A stretch of DNA of 64,000 nucleotides from Prevotella melaninogenica ATCC 25845. Lineage in GTDB: Bacteria > Bacteroidota > Bacteroidia > Bacteroidales > Bacteroidaceae. Position numbers and translations under genes: made by a program. Below the pieces are notes generated by a model. It made no database searches. It saw only the letters and a program-made list of their open reading frames with translations, and had not been told where the DNA came from. Numbering within the stretch: the first letter of the stretch is position 1; the number at the start of each line of letters is the position of its first letter. The stretch lies in assembly GCF_000144405.1 (NCBI RefSeq), contig NC_014371.1:558001-622000 (forward strand). The letters are read 5' to 3'. This document shows positions 26,630 to 35,354 of this stretch, piece after piece.

Positions 26630-27265
26630 CTAAGACAAGGGAAGAGAATTTAGTTCTTCATCCAACAACTTAACGCCTTTCATTGTGCAATAAGCGCGTA
26701 TAAAGAATAATATACTAACATGTGCCAGTTCCTTTATATCGTACTTCTTATAAAGATATTGATTCATAATAGCATTCTGTAAAGCAACTGTCATTGTACG
26801 TACGATATTATAATTTAAATTAGGAAGAAACAAACCTTCATCTATACCACGCTGTATAAAAGCATGGGCATCGGTTTCTCTTTCATCATGCACCCTACGG
26901 ACATAAGCCAATAACTCTGGATATTTATGTATTTCTTCAAAGAAGAGAGGGTTAATCTGACTAAACTCTTCTAAGCGGAAACGGCAGATTTCTATAATTA
27001 TATTAATTACGTTCGATCCAGTTCTGCCTATCTCGTCCAGCCGTCGTTTCTCTCTTTGCTTATCACGTCGCACGACTTCTAACAGCAGTTCTTCCTTATT
27101 GCTGTATATTTCATAGAGTGTACGCTTTGATATCTTAAGTTCATTGGCAATATCATCCATCTTAACACTCCTTATTCCATGTTTATGGAAAAGGTTTATG
27201 GCAGTAATGAGAATCTTCTCTTTAAGTTCTTGCCGATAAGTGGTTTCTGTAGCTGTATTATACAT
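26630..27265 (-). CDS. TetR-family transcriptional regulator
   Basis: A 211-residue one-component regulator. The N-terminal TetR helix-turn-helix covers about 12-58: LKEKILITAINLFHKHGIRSVKMDDIANELKISKRTLYEIYSNKEELL-type pattern (quoted in parts: FHKHGIRSVKMDDIA, SKRTLYEIYSNKEEL). The C-terminal ligand domain is all-helical with no recognised signature. It is divergent from the malic enzyme gene with 124 bases between starts, and may regulate it or itself; the ligand is unknown. No obvious palindromic operator stands out between the two -7 elements. Confidence 0.88.
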   Translation of the reverse strand: MYNTATETTYRQELKEKILITAINLFHKHGIRSVKMDDIANELKISKRTLYEIYSNKEELLLEVVRRDKQREKRRLDEIGRTGSNVINIIIEICRFRLEEFSQINPLFFEEIHKYPELLAYVRRVHDERETDAHAFIQRGIDEGLFLPNLNYNIVRTMTVALQNAIMNQYLYKKYDIKELAHVSILFFIRAYCTMKGVKLLDEELNSLPLS

Positions 27266-27283
27266 TAAACTTTATTTTTGCGA

Positions 27284-27291
27284 CAAAATTA
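27284..27291 (-). promoter_or_regulatory. -7 promoter element of the tetR gene
   Basis: Minus-strand TAATTTTG, 18 bases before the regulator's ATG; it matches TAnnTTTG and gives a very short leader. Confidence 0.5.
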
Positions 27292-27334
27292 CAAAAAACT
27301 TTCATAATGACATCTGTTTTAGAGTGGATTTTAT

Positions 27335-27342
27335 TAACTTTG
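27335..27342 (+). promoter_or_regulatory. -7 promoter element of the malic enzyme gene
   Basis: TAACTTTG followed by TAAG, 47 bases before the ATG at 27390; this supports the internal ATG and not the upstream GTG of the same frame. Confidence 0.55.
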
Positions 27343-27389
27343 TAAGTCAAATATACATTTTTGTAATATTAAAAGTAAAAAGATTAACT

Positions 27390-29681
27390 ATGGTCAAGGT
27401 AACAAAAGAAGCCGCTTTGGAATATCATAACAGCGGACGTCCTGGCAAAATTGAAGTAACGCCTACAAAACCTTATAGTACACAGACAGACCTTAGTCTG
27501 GCATATTCGCCTGGCGTGGCATACCCATGCTTAGAAATTCAGCAAAATCCAGACGACGTATATAAATACACCGACAAAGGAAATTTGGTTGCAGTTATCA
27601 GTAATGGAACTGCCGTTTTAGGATTGGGTAACATCGGTGCTATGAGTGGTAAGCCTGTAATGGAAGGTAAGGGCTTACTGTTTAAGATATATGGTGGTAT
27701 TGATGTTTTCGACATAGAAGTAGACGAACAGGACCCTGATAAGTTTTGTGAAGCTGTAGAAAAGATTGCTCCAACCTTTGGTGGTATCAATCTTGAGGAT
27801 ATCAAGGCACCTGAATGCTTTGCTATTGAGGAGCGTCTAAAGAAGACACTTGATATTCCTGTTATGCATGATGACCAGCACGGAACTGCTATCATCTCTG
27901 CTGCTGGTTTGAAGAATGCACTGGAGGTAGCTGGCAAGAACATTGCTGATGTGAAGTTAGTTGTTAATGGTGCAGGTGCTGCAGCTATTTCATGTACTAA
28001 GCTTTATATGGCTTTAGGTCTAAAGAAAGAGAATATTGTAATGCTCGATTCAAAGGGTGTTATCACTTCTGATTTAAAGAATCTTACACCACAGAAGGCT
28101 CTCTTCGCTACTGACCGTCGAGATGTTCACACTTTGGAGGAAGCTATTAAGGGGGCTGACGTATTTGTTGGATTATCAAAGGGTAATATTCTGACACAGG
28201 ATATGATTCGTTCAATGAATGAGAATCCGATCGTCTTTGCATTGGCTAATCCTGTTCCTGAGATATCATACGATGATGCTATTGCAGCACGTCCAGACGT
28301 AATCATGTCAACTGGCCGTTCAGACTATCCTAACCAGATTAATAATGTGATTGGTTTCCCATACATTTTCCGTGGTGCATTGGATGTTCATGCCAAGGCA
28401 ATCAATGAGGAGATGAAGATGGCTGCAGTCCATGCTATTGCTGAATTGGCAAAACAGACAGTACCAGACGTTGTTAATCAGGTTTATCATGTAAATGACC
28501 TTACATTCGGTCCTAAATACTTTATCCCAAAACCAGTTGACCCACGACTGATTACGGAAGTTAGTGCAGCTGTTGCTAAGGCTGCTATGGACAGTGGTGT
28601 AGCACGCACTCCTATCAAGGATTTCAAGACTTACAAGCAGCACCTGCTTCAGATGTTAGGTCAGGAAACAAAGTTGACACATACGCTCCATGCCACTGCT
28701 GCACAGCATCCACAACGTATTGTATTTGCTGAAGGCGGTCACCAGACTATGATGAAAGCTGCTGTACAAGCTAAACAAGAGGGAATCTGTGTTCCTATCT
28801 TATTAGGAAACCCTGACCGTCTAAATCGTGTTGCCAACCGTTTGAAACTTGATATTTCAGATATTGAGATTGTTGATATGCGTGCGGATAAGGAGCAGGG
28901 ACGTCGTGCTACTTATGCAAAGCACTTAGCAGAAAAGCGTGCACGTGAGGGTTATACCTTTGAGGAAGCATATGATAAGATGTATGAGCGTAACTATTTC
29001 GGTATGTCAATGGTTGAAAATGGCGATGCTGATGCGTTTATCACTGGTTTATATACCAAATATAGCAATACGATTAAGGTAGCAAAGGATATTATTGGTA
29101 TTCGTCCAGAGTACAAACACTTTGGTACTATGCATATTTTGAATACGAAGAAGGGTGTATTCTACATAGCAGACACACTTATTAATCGTCATCCTGACGC
29201 TGAAGTGTTGGCTGACATTGCAAAGTTAGCTGCTAACTCTGTTAGCTTCTTCAATGATAAGGCTGCTATCGCAATGCTCTCCTACTCTAACTTTGGTTCT
29301 GATAAGGAAGGTTCTCCATTAAAGGTACATACTGCTGTTGAAAAGTTGCAAAAGGAGTATCCTGACATGACAATTGACGGTGAGATGCAGGTTAACTTTG
29401 CCTTAAATAAAGAACTACGTGATGAGAAGTTCCCATTCACTCGTTTGAAAGGATTAGATGTTAATACGCTCATCTTCCCTGACTTGTCTTCTGCCAACAG
29501 TGGTTATAAACTTTTGCAGGCATTGAGTCCAGAAGCAGAGGTTATTGGCCCTATTCAGATGGGTCTTAATAAGCCTATTCACTTCACTGATTTTGAGTGC
29601 TCTGTACGTGATATCGTGAACATCACAGCCGTTGCGGCTATTGATGCTTATGTGGAGAAAGTGAAAAAGAACGCATTATAA
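27390..29681 (+). CDS. maeB: NADP-dependent malic enzyme with phosphotransacetylase-like domain
   Basis: Malate oxidative decarboxylation to pyruvate, or in reverse anaplerotic CO2 fixation. The 763-residue product has the MaeB two-part layout: malic enzyme domains at 1-430 with LSLAYSPGVAYPC near 33, MHDDQHGTAIISAAGLKNAL near 157-176 and NGAGAAAISCTKLY near 191, and a phosphotransacetylase-like domain at about 430-763, with FAEGGHQTMMKAAVQA near 445 and INFALNKELRD near 670. The frame is open upstream to a GTG at 27240 inside the tetR gene, but the ATG at 27390 follows the promoter and matches the family length (about 760). The PTA-like domain is known as regulatory, not catalytic. Confidence 0.95.
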   Translation: MVKVTKEAALEYHNSGRPGKIEVTPTKPYSTQTDLSLAYSPGVAYPCLEIQQNPDDVYKYTDKGNLVAVISNGTAVLGLGNIGAMSGKPVMEGKGLLFKIYGGIDVFDIEVDEQDPDKFCEAVEKIAPTFGGINLEDIKAPECFAIEERLKKTLDIPVMHDDQHGTAIISAAGLKNALEVAGKNIADVKLVVNGAGAAAISCTKLYMALGLKKENIVMLDSKGVITSDLKNLTPQKALFATDRRDVHTLEEAIKGADVFVGLSKGNILTQDMIRSMNENPIVFALANPVPEISYDDAIAARPDVIMSTGRSDYPNQINNVIGFPYIFRGALDVHAKAINEEMKMAAVHAIAELAKQTVPDVVNQVYHVNDLTFGPKYFIPKPVDPRLITEVSAAVAKAAMDSGVARTPIKDFKTYKQHLLQMLGQETKLTHTLHATAAQHPQRIVFAEGGHQTMMKAAVQAKQEGICVPILLGNPDRLNRVANRLKLDISDIEIVDMRADKEQGRRATYAKHLAEKRAREGYTFEEAYDKMYERNYFGMSMVENGDADAFITGLYTKYSNTIKVAKDIIGIRPEYKHFGTMHILNTKKGVFYIADTLINRHPDAEVLADIAKLAANSVSFFNDKAAIAMLSYSNFGSDKEGSPLKVHTAVEKLQKEYPDMTIDGEMQVNFALNKELRDEKFPFTRLKGLDVNTLIFPDLSSANSGYKLLQALSPEAEVIGPIQMGLNKPIHFTDFECSVRDIVNITAVAAIDAYVEKVKKNAL

Positions 29682-29823
29682 GTAATAGTACTGTTCTGAA
29701 AAAGTTTATTAGCATACGCCTTCATTAGGAGCTTCTTTTAAATGGATAATATAGCATTATCATTGAAAGATTAACTCAATTCATCAAGTAAACTTTGTTT
29801 GCTTATGGTAGTGTAGCTTTTTC

Positions 29824-29954
29824 CTAACGTAAAGTTGATTCAACTTTGTTAGTAAGTTGAATTGTATTTAGTACTTCGCACCATTGGTGTTTACCAACAA
29901 CACAATACGTGTTGAGCATCAACACTACTTGTGCCGAACATAAATACATCAACT
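29824..29954. other. Branched inverted-repeat structure, candidate structured RNA or cruciform
   Basis: Hairpin 1: CTAAC-gt-AAAGTTGA, T, TCAACTTT-GTTAG (29824-29852). Then nested pairs: AGTTGA/TCAACT (29855-29860 with 29949-29954), GTATTTA/TAAATAC (29864-29870 with 29941-29947), TTCGCAC/GTGCCGAA with one bulge (29875-29881 with 29931-29938). Inside these are two hairpins, TTGGT-gttt-ACCAA (29884-29897) and GTGTTGA-gca-TCAACAC (29909-29925). This is a three-way junction on paper. No reading frame. It could be the 3' untranslated part of the malic enzyme transcript, an independent RNA, or a palindromic element. Confidence 0.45.
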
Positions 29955-30038
29955 AAAAGTAAAATAAGAGGTTCATTATGATATATAGTAGAGCACTATT
30001 TTCATGTGGACAATATTTACAGAACAGTATATTTAAAT

Positions 30039-30076
30039 AATAAAAGCAGGATACCACTTGGCATCCTGCTTTTATT
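30039..30076. terminator. Bidirectional terminator between maeB and the M49 peptidase gene
   Basis: AATAAAAGCAGGATACC pairs with GGCATCCTGCTTTTATT over 17 bases with one mismatch and a 4-base loop, A-rich before and T-rich after. It lies 80 bases past the minus-strand stop at 30156. Confidence 0.8.
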
Positions 30077-30155
30077 TTCTAACTTGTTTACCATTATCGG
30101 GAATAGCTTTATATTATTGTATTCATATAGTAGAATATAAACACACTCTATTCCA

Positions 30156-32147
30156 TTAAAGAGTTTGATAATCTCGAGAGTAACGTAGCATTTGTTCTGT
30201 GTAAGACTCAGAATAATCAACAACAACATCTATCGTCTCACCAAGTTCATTATAAACTGGTTTCAGAATAGGATTGATAAATCCTTTATAAGGTGCAATA
30301 TTCAAACCCTCATACCTTCGAAGAACTTCTGCATGAAGTACAGGGTCAAGATTGATAGCATACTTCTCTACTAACGTTCGTGCAGCTTCGAAGTCACCTT
30401 CACTCTTTATACGCTGTATCTCTGCAAGTTGATAAGCAAAAATATTGCGTAAAGCATCATAATCGTTAATGCGAACATATGTTTTAGATTCACTTGTGGT
30501 CTTATCTTCACAAGTAATAAGTTCTACAACATTATTCGCCTTGCCCAACTCCATTGCCCATTGTGCAATAAGTGCACGATTCTGCATATGCGACTCTTCT
30601 ATCTGCTTTCCTGGTTTTATGCGAACTTGCTGTGTGAGCAGACCGTTCATCATATAGCTATAATACTGTGCCTTGTATGCCTCTTTACTGTCTAAAAGTC
30701 CAAGTTCTAAAAGTTTTTGATCAGCTATATAATATAATCCAAAGAGGTCAGCACGTGCTTCTTCAATTGTGTTACCATAATTTTTTAGTGCGTCAGGGTC
30801 AGTCCCTGGCAATAATCGTCCACTACCATGACCTAAACACTCATGAAGATCTGTATGAAGATTATCTGTTTTATCCGCATATAAATCCAACAACTTACAA
30901 GTATCAGCATCAATAACAAACTCCTCACGGAATCCGTTATCCTTAGCAGCCATATCATATGCATGTGTAAGATTAGAAATCGTGACACTCTTTGAGCCAT
31001 GTTCTGTACGAATCCAGTCTGCATTTGGTAAATTAATTCCAATAGCAGAAGCAGGATATTCGTCTCCTCCTAACATTGCTGCACATATAACATTGGCTGT
31101 GACACCTTTCACAATAGCCTTGCGGAACTGAGGATCAACTGGCGAATGGTCTTCAAACCACTGTGCGTTGGCTGATATAGCCTGCGTACGATGAGTTGCT
31201 TCAAGGTCTTTATATTCGACTATGCCTTCCCAAGAACCTTTCAATCCCATTGGGTCACCATAAACTTCTATAAAACCATTAATAAAGTCTATTCTACCCT
31301 CTTGCTCACGTAACCACTCAATAGAGTAGATATCAAAATCATGAAGGTCACCTGTCTCATAATAGCGAATCAACAGATTTATAACATGAAGCTGTTGGTC
31401 GTTTTCAACAAAGTCCTTTGCACTATTCAACCAATATACAATCTTTTCGATTGCTGCACTATATTTGCCACCAATCTTCCATACATCCTCACGGATAGAA
31501 TCACCTTCTTTTACAAGAGTAGAATTTAATCCATAGGATGGAGCTTCATTTGTTGGACCATCTTTCTTTAACTTAGCATAGAATTCTTCAACTTCATGCT
31601 GAGAAACTCCGTCATAATAATTGCAAGCAGAAGAGCGTACAATATCTTTACCATCTGACTTATCAACTCGCTTTGGAAGAATCGTTGGATCAAAGATTAC
31701 TGGACACAATTCGTTAAGTAAAGAAGTAACACTCTCTCCATCATTAAGTGGAAGCAACTTAGAATCAATTGCTAAGACTTCATTACGAAAAAAAACTTCC
31801 GTAAATAAAGGTGAGAATTTGTCGCAAGCATAATGATGATAAATACCACTGGCAAACCAAACGTGCTTCAGATATTCTTCTAAAGCACGAAAATTATGTT
31901 CTAACCTATCACCATTGAAGTTCAAATAAACAGCCTCTAAAGTTTTTCTAATACGGAGGTTGTATTTGCCAAATTGATCAAACGTTATATCACGTCCAAA
32001 TAGTGTTGCTTCTGACAAGCAATAAATTAGCTGTTTTTGCCGAATTGTCAGTGATTCGAAATCCGGGAGCCGATATCGTAACATTTGTATATCGGCAAAC
32101 CGTTCATCCTGAAAGTTAAAAGCTTCTTCTCCTATCGATTCTATCAT
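30156..32147 (-). CDS. Dipeptidyl-peptidase III-type (M49) zinc peptidase
   Basis: Family M49 zinc peptidases cut dipeptides from the N-terminus of short peptides. The 663-residue protein has the diagnostic six-residue motif HECLGH at 435-440 (catalytic Glu436) and the second zinc motif EEARAD at 462-467. The Cys in HECLGH replaces the Leu of human DPP III, as in the Bacteroides thetaiotaomicron enzyme. No signal peptide is visible, unlike several Bacteroidetes homologues that are lipoproteins, so it is probably cytoplasmic. It follows an AraC-type regulator gene by 11 bases, probably in one transcript. Confidence 0.92.
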   Translation of the reverse strand: MIESIGEEAFNFQDERFADIQMLRYRLPDFESLTIRQKQLIYCLSEATLFGRDITFDQFGKYNLRIRKTLEAVYLNFNGDRLEHNFRALEEYLKHVWFASGIYHHYACDKFSPLFTEVFFRNEVLAIDSKLLPLNDGESVTSLLNELCPVIFDPTILPKRVDKSDGKDIVRSSACNYYDGVSQHEVEEFYAKLKKDGPTNEAPSYGLNSTLVKEGDSIREDVWKIGGKYSAAIEKIVYWLNSAKDFVENDQQLHVINLLIRYYETGDLHDFDIYSIEWLREQEGRIDFINGFIEVYGDPMGLKGSWEGIVEYKDLEATHRTQAISANAQWFEDHSPVDPQFRKAIVKGVTANVICAAMLGGDEYPASAIGINLPNADWIRTEHGSKSVTISNLTHAYDMAAKDNGFREEFVIDADTCKLLDLYADKTDNLHTDLHECLGHGSGRLLPGTDPDALKNYGNTIEEARADLFGLYYIADQKLLELGLLDSKEAYKAQYYSYMMNGLLTQQVRIKPGKQIEESHMQNRALIAQWAMELGKANNVVELITCEDKTTSESKTYVRINDYDALRNIFAYQLAEIQRIKSEGDFEAARTLVEKYAINLDPVLHAEVLRRYEGLNIAPYKGFINPILKPVYNELGETIDVVVDYSESYTEQMLRYSRDYQTL

Positions 32148-32158
32148 TTTGTTTTAAT

Positions 32159-32617
32159 TCATTTCTTAAGTGGTTTTTTCAAACGCACTTCTTCTGAAGA
32201 GGGTTGTGCCAAATGGCGCATTCTGTAGTCACGAGGTGTGACACCATTTAATTTGTAGAAAGAAGCATAGAAAGACTGCCTATTAGAGAAGCCCACCATA
32301 TCACTGATATCTTCCATATTCAGTTCTTGATAACGCTTATCAACCAAAAGAGCCATTGCTTCCTCTATTCGGAATTTGTTAACAAATGACGTGTAGTTCA
32401 TGTGGAATCGCACATTAACTACAGCCGAGATGTAGCGCGTATTAGTTCCTAAGTCCTCAGCAAGTTGCTTGGCAGAATAATTCTTGTCTTTGTAACGCTG
32501 CTGAATAAGAATGATATTAAGGATCTTCTCCTTTAACTCATCCATTAATTGCGGACTGACCAAACTACGGTAGGCGGCTACCTTCTCTTTTTTTTCTGTT
32601 AAATTGTACTTAGCCAT
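32159..32617 (-). CDS. Short AraC-type HTH transcriptional regulator
   Basis: A 152-residue protein made up almost only of an AraC/XylS DNA-binding domain. The first helix-turn-helix is YSAKQLAEDLGTNTRYISAVVN near 47-68 and the second LNMEDISDMVGFSNRQSFYASFYKLNGVTPRDYR near 98-131 (quoted only to locate; key residues are the F-x-x-x-F-K pattern and the closing P-x-x-Y-R). The N-terminal 45 residues are helical and too short for a ligand domain; such short forms are often output domains of larger Bacteroidetes regulators. It precedes the M49 peptidase gene in the same operon. Confidence 0.85.
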   Translation of the reverse strand: MAKYNLTEKKEKVAAYRSLVSPQLMDELKEKILNIILIQQRYKDKNYSAKQLAEDLGTNTRYISAVVNVRFHMNYTSFVNKFRIEEAMALLVDKRYQELNMEDISDMVGFSNRQSFYASFYKLNGVTPRDYRMRHLAQPSSEEVRLKKPLKK

Positions 32618-32657
32618 AATCCGTGTATTTTTAGTTACCTATTCTGTTATTACACTG

Positions 32658-32665
32658 CAAATATA
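32658..32665 (-). promoter_or_regulatory. -7 promoter element of the AraC-type/M49 operon
   Basis: Minus-strand TATATTTG followed by GCAGTG, a match to TAnnTTTG, 40 bases before the ATG at 32617. Confidence 0.5.
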
Positions 32666-32908
32666 ACATATTTAATTAAGAATGTCAAGTTTATGGCAAG
32701 TTTTTTAATATCTATTAGTTATTAAATTTCGCAAATATTTTATTACATTCCAATATATACATGTAGAAAATATTTACAAACATCACCTTAACATCTTTTT
32801 ATACAAAGCGTTTCCGATTTTTATCTTTTACGCTCTTCTTTACATCAAAGTGATATTATAGATAAAAAACATCGTATAGTGAGATTTATTATTTTTTAAC
32901 CCTTAACC

Positions 32909-32922
32909 GTCACATATGTTAC
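32909..32922. promoter_or_regulatory. Near-palindrome upstream of hcp, candidate CRP/FNR-type operator
   Basis: GTCACATATGTTAC is a 14-base near-palindrome (12 of 14 positions symmetric), centred 33 bases before the -7 element. Its size and position fit activation by a CRP/FNR-family regulator such as HcpR, which is known to control hcp in Porphyromonas; the link is inference. The rest of the 379-base gap (32618-32996) is AT-rich with nothing else recognised. Confidence 0.35.
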
Positions 32923-32944
32923 CTTATTTGCTTTTTTTTATCTA

Positions 32945-32952
32945 TAATTTTG
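32945..32952 (+). promoter_or_regulatory. -7 promoter element of hcp
   Basis: TAATTTTG followed by GCAG; 44 bases before the hcp ATG at 32997. A TTTG at 32927-32930 is a possible but closely spaced -33 element. Confidence 0.55.
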
Positions 32953-32996
32953 CAGCCACAATAACATTATAGAAATAATATATAAATCAAAAAAAC

Positions 32997-34649
32997 ATGG
33001 CAGAGAACAAAATGTTCTGTTTCCAATGTCAGGAAACAGCAAAGGGTACAGGATGTACCATTCAAGGTGTTTGCGGTAAAAAAGCTGAGACAAGCCGTTG
33101 GCAAGATTTGTTACTTGGTGTTGTAAGAGGTGTAGCTACGATTTCAGACTCACTTCGCAATGCAAGTATTAAAACAAACCAGGAGGTTGGTGATTATATT
33201 GTAGATGCACTTTTTGCAACTATCACCAATGCAAACTTTGATGATCAGGCTATATTAAATAAGGTAGACAACGGTGTACGTATCAAACGTGAGTTGCTCG
33301 CACTTGCAAAAGAGAACAATGTAACATTGCCTAACTACCAGGAAGTAAACTGGGGTGGTGAGAAAGCAGACTATGAAGCTGAGGGGGATCGTGAGGGCGT
33401 TCTCCGTACAGAGAATGAAGACCTCCGTTCATTGAAGGAGTTGACAGTACTCGGTTTGAAGGGTATGGCAGCTTACTATGAGCACGCATCACGTCTCAAT
33501 GAGCGTAATGAAGAGATTATTGCATTCATGGAAAAGGCACTTGCCACCATTTCTAACCCAGCAGCAGACATGGACACATTGCTGGCTACTGTTATGGAAA
33601 CAGGTAAGTTCGGTGTTGATGCAATGGCATTACTTGACAAGGCTAACACTCAGACATACGGTAATCCAGAACTCACAAAGGTAAATATTGGTACAGGTAG
33701 CCGTCCAGGTATTCTTATCTCTGGTCACGACTTGAAGGATATCGAGCAGCTTTTGGAGCAAACAGAGGGAACAGGCGTAGATGTTTACACCCACGGAGAG
33801 ATGCTCCCAGCTCATTATTATCCACAGTTGAAGAAGTACAAGCACCTCGTTGGAAACTATGGTAATGCATGGTGGAAGCAGAAGGAAGAGTTTGAAACAT
33901 TCAATGGTCCTATCGTCTTCACAACCAACTGTATTGTTCCTCCTTCACCAAAGGCAAGCTATAAGGACCGCGTATTCACAACAAACGCAACAGGTTTCCC
34001 AGGTTGGAAGCATATCCTTGCTGATGAGAACGGTCACAAGGACTTCTCTGAGGTAATCGAAATTGCTAAGACTTGTAAGGCTCCAACAGCTATCGAACAG
34101 GGTGAGATCATCGGTGGATTTGCTCATGCACAGGTATTTGCTTTGGCTGATCAGGTTGTTGAGGCTGTTAAGAGTGGCGCAATCCGCAAGTTTGTCGTAA
34201 TGAGTGGATGTGATGGTCGTATGAAGAGCCGTGACTACTATACAGAGTTTGCTGCTCAGTTACCAAAGGATACTGTCATCTTAACCAGTGGTTGTGCTAA
34301 GTTCAAATATAACAAGTTGAACCTTGGCGATATCAATGGAATCCCACGTGTATTGGATGCAGGACAGTGTAATGACTCTTATTCATGGGCAGTTGTTGCC
34401 TTGAAGCTGAAAGAGATTTTTGGTGCAAACGACATCAATGATCTTCCAATCGAGTTCAATATTGCATGGTATGAGCAGAAAGCAGTTATTGTTCTGCTTG
34501 CCCTACTCTACCTCGGCATTAAGAATATTCATATTGGTCCTACATTGCCAGCCTTCGTTTCTCCAAACGTTCTGAAAGTATTGGTTGATAACTTCGGTCT
34601 TGGTGGTATCACATCTGTTGAAGAAGACCTCAAGAACATGGTAGGATAA
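32997..34649 (+). CDS. hcp: Hydroxylamine reductase / hybrid cluster protein, class I
   Basis: Hcp carries a [4Fe-4S] and a hybrid Fe-S-O cluster and detoxifies nitric oxide or hydroxylamine in anaerobes. The 550-residue protein has the N-terminal cluster set Cys8, Cys11, Cys20, Cys26 (C-x2-C-x8-C-x5-C), the spacing of class I proteins from strict anaerobes, in contrast to class II with a longer loop. Hybrid-cluster ligands are visible in TNCIVPP near 305, SGCDGR near 402 and SGCAKFKYN near 429. It is followed by a terminator, so it is probably monocistronic, with a candidate operator upstream. Confidence 0.96.
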   Translation: MAENKMFCFQCQETAKGTGCTIQGVCGKKAETSRWQDLLLGVVRGVATISDSLRNASIKTNQEVGDYIVDALFATITNANFDDQAILNKVDNGVRIKRELLALAKENNVTLPNYQEVNWGGEKADYEAEGDREGVLRTENEDLRSLKELTVLGLKGMAAYYEHASRLNERNEEIIAFMEKALATISNPAADMDTLLATVMETGKFGVDAMALLDKANTQTYGNPELTKVNIGTGSRPGILISGHDLKDIEQLLEQTEGTGVDVYTHGEMLPAHYYPQLKKYKHLVGNYGNAWWKQKEEFETFNGPIVFTTNCIVPPSPKASYKDRVFTTNATGFPGWKHILADENGHKDFSEVIEIAKTCKAPTAIEQGEIIGGFAHAQVFALADQVVEAVKSGAIRKFVVMSGCDGRMKSRDYYTEFAAQLPKDTVILTSGCAKFKYNKLNLGDINGIPRVLDAGQCNDSYSWAVVALKLKEIFGANDINDLPIEFNIAWYEQKAVIVLLALLYLGIKNIHIGPTLPAFVSPNVLKVLVDNFGLGGITSVEEDLKNMVG

Positions 34650-34674
34650 ACCAAATAACCACTTATTAAAACCA

Positions 34675-34705
34675 AAAGTCCATTCTTTTTAGAGTGGACT
34701 TTTTC
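34675..34705 (+). terminator. hcp terminator
   Basis: AAAAGTCCA pairs with TGGACTTTT around a 12-base loop, followed by further T residues. Confidence 0.8.
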
Positions 34706-34708
34706 ATT

Positions 34709-34809
34709 TAACCCAAATCAATCATTATAGCCTAAACTGATTATATTATGGAATAATACTACAGTAAGAGTTTGAGTACTGTGTCCTAATTACTCCATTT
34801 GAGTTGAAG
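34709..34809. mobile_element. MITE-like element, copy 2 (101 bp, internally deleted and diverged)
   Basis: The left end TTAACCCAAATCAATCATTA matches the 5469 copy at 18 of 20 bases; the right end is more decayed (CCTAATTACTCC, TTTGAGTTGAA). The interior keeps about 60 bases similar to the right half of copy 1, including GGAAT/CAATACYACAGTAA and TGTGYCCTAAT. About 100 bases of the copy-1 interior are missing. Confidence 0.55.
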
Positions 34810-34953
34810 TTTGAATGCATATTATTATAAGGTGTATCAAGGTTAGTAAGCATAAAAATGTAGTGATTGAACTAACATATTAGAATGAAATAGCAGATTT
34901 GATTCTAACCAAAAGTTTTTGTGTAAACATTTTTTAAACCACAACTTATTTAT

Positions 34954-35053
34954 AGATGCTCTTTTGGCATTGAAAAGATGCCCTTTTGGCTTTCAAAAGG
35001 TGCTCTTTTGGAGTCTTATTAACGCCCTTTTAGAAGCCAACTAAGCAGCTTTT
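34954..35053 (-). repeat. Dispersed 100-bp hairpin repeat, copy 3
   Basis: Reverse orientation. Minus-strand landmarks: AAAAGCTGCTTAGTTGGC, AAAAGGGCGTTAATAAG, AAAAGAGCACCTTTTG, AAAAGGGCATCTTTTC, AATGCCAAAAGAGCATC. TTGGC/GCCAA and the AAAAGR/CCTTTT core pair. Confidence 0.78.
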
Positions 35054-35307
35054 CATATGCAATCATGTAAGACTCTCAAAATAAAAGAGTTACAAAACTA
35101 AGTAAAATGCTCCTTTTATGACTTGTATCAACGTAAAACACCAATGAAAATGTAAATAAAAATCAGCACAAAAAACATCATAATTTGCAAATAATCACAT
35201 CAATAATGAACTAACAAAGATTAGCATTGAATATCTACTTGAAAATAAATTAAATATAAATATGAAGTTTCTTATCCTTAAATGGATAAATTATTAATAT
35301 TAATTTG

Positions 35308-35315
35308 TATCTTTG
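35308..35315 (+). promoter_or_regulatory. -7 promoter element of gmd
   Basis: TATCTTTG, match to TAnnTTTG, 39 bases before the gmd ATG. Confidence 0.5.
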
Positions 35316-35354
35316 TGCTATCATTAAGAAAATTATAAACTCAAAAGAAATACA

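Larger units (their letters stand above)
29682..30155. other. Gap with multi-stem structured sequence
   Basis: 474 bases between converging genes. Nothing recognised in 29682-29820. A hairpin and a branched stem structure occupy 29824-29954 (listed separately), followed by AT-rich sequence and the bidirectional terminator at 30039-30076. Confidence 0.7.
34650..35354. other. Gene-free gap after hcp
   Basis: 705 bases. In order: the hcp terminator (34675-34705), a degenerate MITE-like copy (34709-34809), AT-rich DNA, copy 3 of the 100-bp hairpin repeat in reverse orientation (34954-35053), about 250 bases of AT-rich DNA and the gmd promoter (35308-35315). Confidence 0.75.

Noticed and set aside
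27240..27389. GTG-initiated N-terminal extension of malic enzyme
   Set aside because: It runs through the divergent TetR gene start and both promoters; family length fits the ATG at 27390.
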